The notes beneath the pieces are model-generated. The model was given only the letters and a program-made list of their open reading frames with translations, searched no databases and was not told where the DNA came from. From an uncultured Marinicella sp. (lineage in GTDB: Bacteria; Pseudomonadota; Gammaproteobacteria; Xanthomonadales; Marinicellaceae), in NCBI GenBank assembly GCA_938008005.1, contig CALLLZ010000085.1:1-9531 (forward strand): a stretch of DNA of 9,531 bases. Reading direction: 5' to 3'. A program made the translations under genes and the position numbers. Shown here in pieces: positions 6,259-9,531 of the stretch (positions are counted from its first letter, which is position 1; every line of letters starts with the position of its first letter).

Positions 6259-6777
6259 ATGCATAGAAAAGTCGCATTTATAGGTTCAGTGGGATCAGGT
6301 AAGACCACCATTATTAAGAATTTAAGCACTGCCAATACTTTAAATACTGACGTTGAATCATCTGTCGATATTGGAAAGGAACTTACAACTGTGGGTATCG
6401 ACTACGGCCATGTAAAAGTGGACAAGGAGATGACACTGGGCCTATATGGCGTACCTGGCCAGCGAAAATTTTCTTTTATTTGGGATTTTGTAAAGGAAGG
6501 GCTCTGGGCAGCAGTGATACTGGTTAAAAACCAAGATTTGATTTCCATTGATGAACTGGGCTATTTGATAGATTTTTTTGAAATCGATCAGCAATTACCA
6601 TGCGTGATCGGAGTCACTCATGTAGATCAAGGCATGGGAAACTCAACCATTAAAAAAATAAAGGAAACTCTATCCCATTACAAACTTAATTTACCCGTAT
6701 ACACCATTGATGCGAGATTGGAGGCCAGTGCCCAATTGATTATGAGAACTTTAATTGCTATAGACGAGAGTAACTGA
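6259..6777 (+). CDS. Small Ras-like GTPase of the COG2229/CvnD-like type
   Basis: A 172-aa P-loop GTPase that probably cycles between GTP and GDP states under control of the roadblock proteins encoded next to it. Visible motifs: G1 GSVGSGKT at residues 9-16; likely G2 Thr43/44 in ELTTVGIDYG; G3 LYGVPGQ at 62-68, where Gly replaces the usual Asp of DxxG but the Gln is kept; G4 THVD at 120-123 in place of NKxD; and DAR at 151-153 in the G5 position. As I recall, these departures are normal for the bacterial COG2229 family rather than signs of decay. There is no lipidation motif or membrane segment, so it is cytoplasmic. The stop shares its last A with the next ATG (TGATG), indicating coupled translation with the first roadblock gene. 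MglA of Myxococcus is a functional analogue. The partner it controls is not visible. Confidence 0.92.
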   Translation: MHRKVAFIGSVGSGKTTIIKNLSTANTLNTDVESSVDIGKELTTVGIDYGHVKVDKEMTLGLYGVPGQRKFSFIWDFVKEGLWAAVILVKNQDLISIDELGYLIDFFEIDQQLPCVIGVTHVDQGMGNSTIKKIKETLSHYKLNLPVYTIDARLEASAQLIMRTLIAIDESN

Positions 6778-7166
6778 TGGAAAAAACATTCAAGACATTG
6801 TACCAAGAACTAAATACCAAAATTAAAAGTATTAAATCACTCAGCCTAACCACAGCTGATGGTTTTACCCTTTACAGTGAAACTGGTAATGGGTTTCAAG
6901 TTGAAGAAGATAAATTGTCTGCTGTCACCAGCTCATTAACTGCATTAAGTCATGCTGCTGCCAAACAATTAATGAAGTCAAACTTTCAATCTACTTTTAT
7001 TGAGACCAGCAAAGGTTTGATGTTCATGACTCAAACTCAATACAGAAACAAATCATGTATTTTAAGTTTAATCAGTGGTGAAAACCCAAACTTAGGACAA
7101 ATACGATTTTACGTGAATAACTTAGCAGAATTTTTAACAACAGCGTCACTGTCTGCTGCAGAATGA
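6777..7166 (+). CDS. Roadblock/LC7-domain protein 1
   Basis: A 129-aa single-domain roadblock/LC7 protein. The fold can be followed as: N-terminal helix (3-18), beta pair with the signature LTTADGFTLYSETG (24-37), long central helix EDKLSAVTSSLTALSHAAAKQLM (44-66), three strands FQSTFIETSKG, LMFMTQTQ and KSCILSLIS (70-100), and a last helix (106-123). Roadblock proteins dimerise through the central helix and act with small GTPases, as MglB does for MglA or CvnB for CvnD, as activating or anchoring partners. The ATG overlaps the GTPase stop by one base, with GAGAG at 6766-6770 as ribosome site, which suggests close stoichiometry with the GTPase. It differs clearly from the second roadblock protein downstream, so the two may form a heterodimer or have separate roles. 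Confidence 0.88.
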   Translation: MEKTFKTLYQELNTKIKSIKSLSLTTADGFTLYSETGNGFQVEEDKLSAVTSSLTALSHAAAKQLMKSNFQSTFIETSKGLMFMTQTQYRNKSCILSLISGENPNLGQIRFYVNNLAEFLTTASLSAAE

Positions 7167-7197
7167 CAGGATTAATTTTATTTATGAGGAATATTTT

Positions 7198-7557
7198 ATG
7201 GCTGATATAAAACAAAGTTTAGAGAATTTAATGACTATAGATGGTGTCAAGTGCGTTTCACTTGTAGACAGTTCATCTGGTATGGTGCTTGGTGAAGCAG
7301 GTAGTGGTGTAGATATGGAGTTAGCAGCTGCTGGGAATTCTGAAGTAGTTAAAGCCAAACAAGAAACCATGAAAAGTTTAGGTTTAAAAGGCCAAATCGA
7401 AGACATACTAATTACCCTGGAGAATCAATATCACATCATTAGACCCATGGTAACCCAGAAAGGTTTGTTTTTATACATAGTATTGGACAAAGCCAAATCT
7501 AACTTAGCACTAGCCAGAAGAAAAGTACAAAACGTAGAAGAAGAAATGACTGTATAG
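7198..7557 (+). CDS. Roadblock/LC7-domain protein 2
   Basis: A 119-aa roadblock-fold protein and the last gene of the operon. It starts MADIKQSLENLMTIDGV, followed by SLVDSSSGMVLGEAG (21-35), ELAAAGNSEVVKAKQETMKSL in the central helix (41-61), IEDILITLENQYHIIRPM (67-84), GLFLYIVLDKAKSNLALARRK (89-109) and an acidic tail EEEM. I recall proteins with nearly this sequence beside COG2229 GTPases in pseudomonads and other gammaproteobacteria, so this looks like the standard partner of such GTPases. GAGGA at 7186-7190 is a good ribosome site 7 bases before the ATG. The 31-base gap from the previous gene is the second largest junction in the operon after none larger than it except the leader, and still short enough for co-transcription. 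A 13-bp inverted repeat follows downstream. Confidence 0.9.
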   Translation: MADIKQSLENLMTIDGVKCVSLVDSSSGMVLGEAGSGVDMELAAAGNSEVVKAKQETMKSLGLKGQIEDILITLENQYHIIRPMVTQKGLFLYIVLDKAKSNLALARRKVQNVEEEMTV

Positions 7558-7569
7558 GTTTTCATATTT

Positions 7570-7596
7570 TTTGATGCTCATATACAGCAGCTCAAA
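7570..7596. terminator. Small hairpin after the roadblock operon
   Basis: TTTGA at 7570-7574 plus GCT at 7576-7578 pair with AGC at 7589-7591 plus TCAAA at 7592-7596. This gives 8 bp with one bulged T and a 10-base loop. No T tract follows, so it is weak alone. It may add to the larger inverted repeat just downstream. Confidence 0.3.
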
Positions 7597-7597
7597 C

Positions 7598-7645
7598 CTG
7601 ATCTGACAGTTATCGGTTTTTAACTATACCCCACTGTCAGATTAG
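7598..7645. terminator. Inverted repeat between convergent genes, probable bidirectional terminator
   Basis: The arms at 7598-7610 and 7633-7645 pair over 13 bp with one G-U, including a perfect 10-bp core ATCTGACAGT/ACTGTCAGAT. The loop is 22 bases. It lies in the 113-base gap between the roadblock gene and the convergent ycaO gene, where a shared terminator is expected. Neither side has a long T tract and the loop is large, so it may instead act as an RNA-stabilising stem or a protein site. Confidence 0.5.
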
Positions 7646-7670
7646 ATTTGTAAATTTATAAATTCATTTA

Positions 7671-9509
7671 TCATGATTGACTCGCGATATTACGTGCATG
7701 ATGAATTTTTTTATAGCTCTCGATCAAGCGTAAATGCTTATCCAAGCCTTCAAGTTTCATACTGGTTTGAGTTAAACCATCAAATTTCAAATGACCGGCA
7801 ACTGCATCAACCACACGTTGCATTATTTCTTTACCGAACATGCGATTAAAATTACTGATGAAACTCTCTAATGACAATTCATTATCCAACTTGATATCTA
7901 AAACTGCATTAACGGCCTGATAGTACAAACCTCTTTCAACTGTATTGTCGTTGTATTGTAAGAAAGATTTAACCAAATCAGAGGCTTCCTCCAAATCTCC
8001 AGAGGCTAAATAAAGCATGATTTTCAACTCAAGTATAGTCAGCTGGCCCCATACCGTGTTTTCATCAAACTCGATACCAATCAAAGTTTTGATATCCATG
8101 TAGTTATCCAACTGACTTTCCTCTAAGCGTTCCACCAAGCTGATCAAAGCCTCATCACTCAAAGCATGAATATTCAATATATCTTCGCGATAAGCCAATG
8201 CTTTATTGGTGTTATCCCAGATTAAATCTTCAACCAAATAAACCTCTGAATAATCAGGCACCAGAATACGACAAGCGGACGTACCCAATACATTAAACTG
8301 AGCCACATAAGCCTTCTTGCCGATTTTTTCTAAAATGCCAAACAAATAAGCACTCTCTTCTTCATTGTTGCCAGAATAGTCCCATTCATTGAATTCGTAA
8401 TCTTGTTCAGCACTGAAAAAACGCCAAGAAATAACACCTGTTGAGTCAATAAAATGATCAACAAAATTTTCAGGTTCAGTGATTGCCAAACTATTAAAGG
8501 TTGGGCGTGGTACATCGTTCAATCCTTCGAAACTTCGGCCTTGTAACAGCTCAGTTAAACTGCGCTCTAAAGCCACCTCAAAACTCGGGTGTGCACCAAA
8601 AGAAGCAAACACCCCACCCGTCTTTGGATTCATTAAGGTTACACACATCACCGGAAATTGCCCTCCTAAAGATGCATCCTTAACCACTACTGGAAAACCC
8701 TGGTTTTCTAAGGCCTCTATTCCACTCAATATACTTGGGTATTTTTCCAAAACCGCTTGTGGCACATCAGGCAAAGCAATCTCTTCTGTTATGATTTGTT
8801 TCTTCACCGCCCGTTCAAATATTTCAGATAAGCATTGAACTTGTGCTTCTGCTGAATTATTACCAGCACTCATACCATTACTGAGAAATAAATTTTCGAT
8901 CAAGTTAGAGGGAAAGTACACCGTTTCTCCATCTGACTGGCGTATATAAGGAATCGAACAAATACCTCTGTCCACCCTACCTGAATTGGTATCGATGAGA
9001 TGCGAACCACGCAACTCACCATCAGGGTTATAAATACTTAAACAGTAATCATCTAAAATACCTGCTGGTAATTCACCATCTGGGCTCAACTCAAACCACT
9101 TCTCCTCAGGGTAATGAACAAAATCACTGTTGGCAATCTCTTCACCAAAATACTGATCATTATAAAAGAAGTTACAGTTTAAACGCTCAATAAACTCACC
9201 CAACGCAGAGCATAAAGCGCTGTCTTTGGCCGATCCTTTGCCATTGGTAAAGCACAGCGGTGATGTGGTATCGCGAATGTTTAATGACCACACATTAGGT
9301 ACTATGTTACGCCATGAAGAAACTTCAATTTTCATACCCAAATCAGCCAAAACACCAGTCATATTGGATATAGTTTGTTCTAATGACAAATCCTTACCCA
9401 AAATATATGTACTCGAATCATCATTGGATTGATCTATCAACATGGCATGGCTGCTTTCTTCAATGCTTTCAACGGCATCAACTTTAAACTCAAGCCCCGT
9501 TTGAATCAC
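7671..9509 (-). CDS. ycaO: YcaO-domain protein, ribosomal protein S12 methylthiotransferase accessory type (start uncertain)
   Basis: An ATP-binding YcaO protein colinear with E. coli YcaO (586 aa), which is reported to help RimO methylthiolate ribosomal protein S12. At a constant offset of 30 residues from the E. coli numbering I see Lys39 (LGKD), Ser101, Glu105 and Glu108 (GEFIER), Glu229, Glu232 and Arg233 (SEIFER), and Arg316 and Glu320 (LERSLTELLQG), matching the recalled ATP and magnesium ligands. The C-terminal part from about residue 440 is helical and TPR-like, and the PxPxP tail of azoline-forming YcaO enzymes is absent, so this is the non-azoline type. GTG at 9509 gives 612 aa, but the frame is open to the window edge. 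ATG at 9443 would give 590 aa, close to E. coli, though no strong ribosome site supports either. It is convergent with the roadblock operon; no RimO or peptide-substrate gene is visible. Confidence 0.93.
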   Translation of the reverse strand: MIQTGLEFKVDAVESIEESSHAMLIDQSNDDSSTYILGKDLSLEQTISNMTGVLADLGMKIEVSSWRNIVPNVWSLNIRDTTSPLCFTNGKGSAKDSALCSALGEFIERLNCNFFYNDQYFGEEIANSDFVHYPEEKWFELSPDGELPAGILDDYCLSIYNPDGELRGSHLIDTNSGRVDRGICSIPYIRQSDGETVYFPSNLIENLFLSNGMSAGNNSAEAQVQCLSEIFERAVKKQIITEEIALPDVPQAVLEKYPSILSGIEALENQGFPVVVKDASLGGQFPVMCVTLMNPKTGGVFASFGAHPSFEVALERSLTELLQGRSFEGLNDVPRPTFNSLAITEPENFVDHFIDSTGVISWRFFSAEQDYEFNEWDYSGNNEEESAYLFGILEKIGKKAYVAQFNVLGTSACRILVPDYSEVYLVEDLIWDNTNKALAYREDILNIHALSDEALISLVERLEESQLDNYMDIKTLIGIEFDENTVWGQLTILELKIMLYLASGDLEEASDLVKSFLQYNDNTVERGLYYQAVNAVLDIKLDNELSLESFISNFNRMFGKEIMQRVVDAVAGHLKFDGLTQTSMKLEGLDKHLRLIESYKKIHHARNIASQS

Positions 9510-9531
9510 TTTCTTTACGGTACAACGATCT

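Noticed and set aside
8479..8838. Plus-strand 119-codon frame opposite ycaO
   Set aside because: It lies entirely opposite strongly conserved YcaO sequence and resembles no known protein; a shadow frame.
7671..9509. RiPP (thiazole/oxazole peptide) biosynthesis cluster around YcaO
   Set aside because: The protein matches the E. coli-type YcaO with a TPR-like C terminus and no PxPxP end. No precursor peptide, E1-like or dehydrogenase gene is present nearby.

Overview
The window looks like chromosomal DNA from an AT-leaning gammaproteobacterium, probably marine or aquatic. This is inferred from three things. The minus-strand YcaO is colinear with the Escherichia coli YcaO/RimO-accessory type. 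The GTPase/roadblock pair resembles proteins I recall from pseudomonads and relatives. Two exported beta-helix proteins end in an IF-x-x-G-L-E tail, which recalls the IF..GFE tails of secreted proteins in Marinicella and Lysobacterales-type bacteria. The genus is not proven by anything visible here.

Layout. Bases 1-465 are non-coding or the tail of an unidentifiable upstream gene, with a small dyad and a strong Shine-Dalgarno before the first gene. Bases 466-4358 hold two tandem paralogous genes for exported, glycine-rich, right-handed beta-helix proteins (622 and 612 aa). They share all ten cysteines and the same C-terminal tail, so they look like an old tandem duplication. Bases 4359-5012 are an AT-rich intergenic region with candidate promoters, two 25-bp direct repeats carrying four AGTGTG boxes at a helical spacing, and a terminator-like hairpin.

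Bases 5013-7557 form a compact plus-strand operon of six small genes with overlapping or nearly touching ends: an unrecognised 152-aa protein, a BLUF blue-light photoreceptor with intact flavin-site residues, an unrecognised 114-aa protein, a small Ras-like GTPase of the COG2229/CvnD-like type, and two different roadblock/LC7 proteins. The arrangement suggests a light-responsive GTPase switch: BLUF as input, GTPase plus roadblocks as core, and the two unknown proteins as possible adaptors or outputs. This is the most interesting part of the window.

A convergent intergenic region (7558-7670) with a 13-bp inverted repeat probably terminates both sides. A minus-strand ycaO gene fills 7671 to the right edge; its reading frame stays open to the last base, so its true start is uncertain and may lie outside the window.
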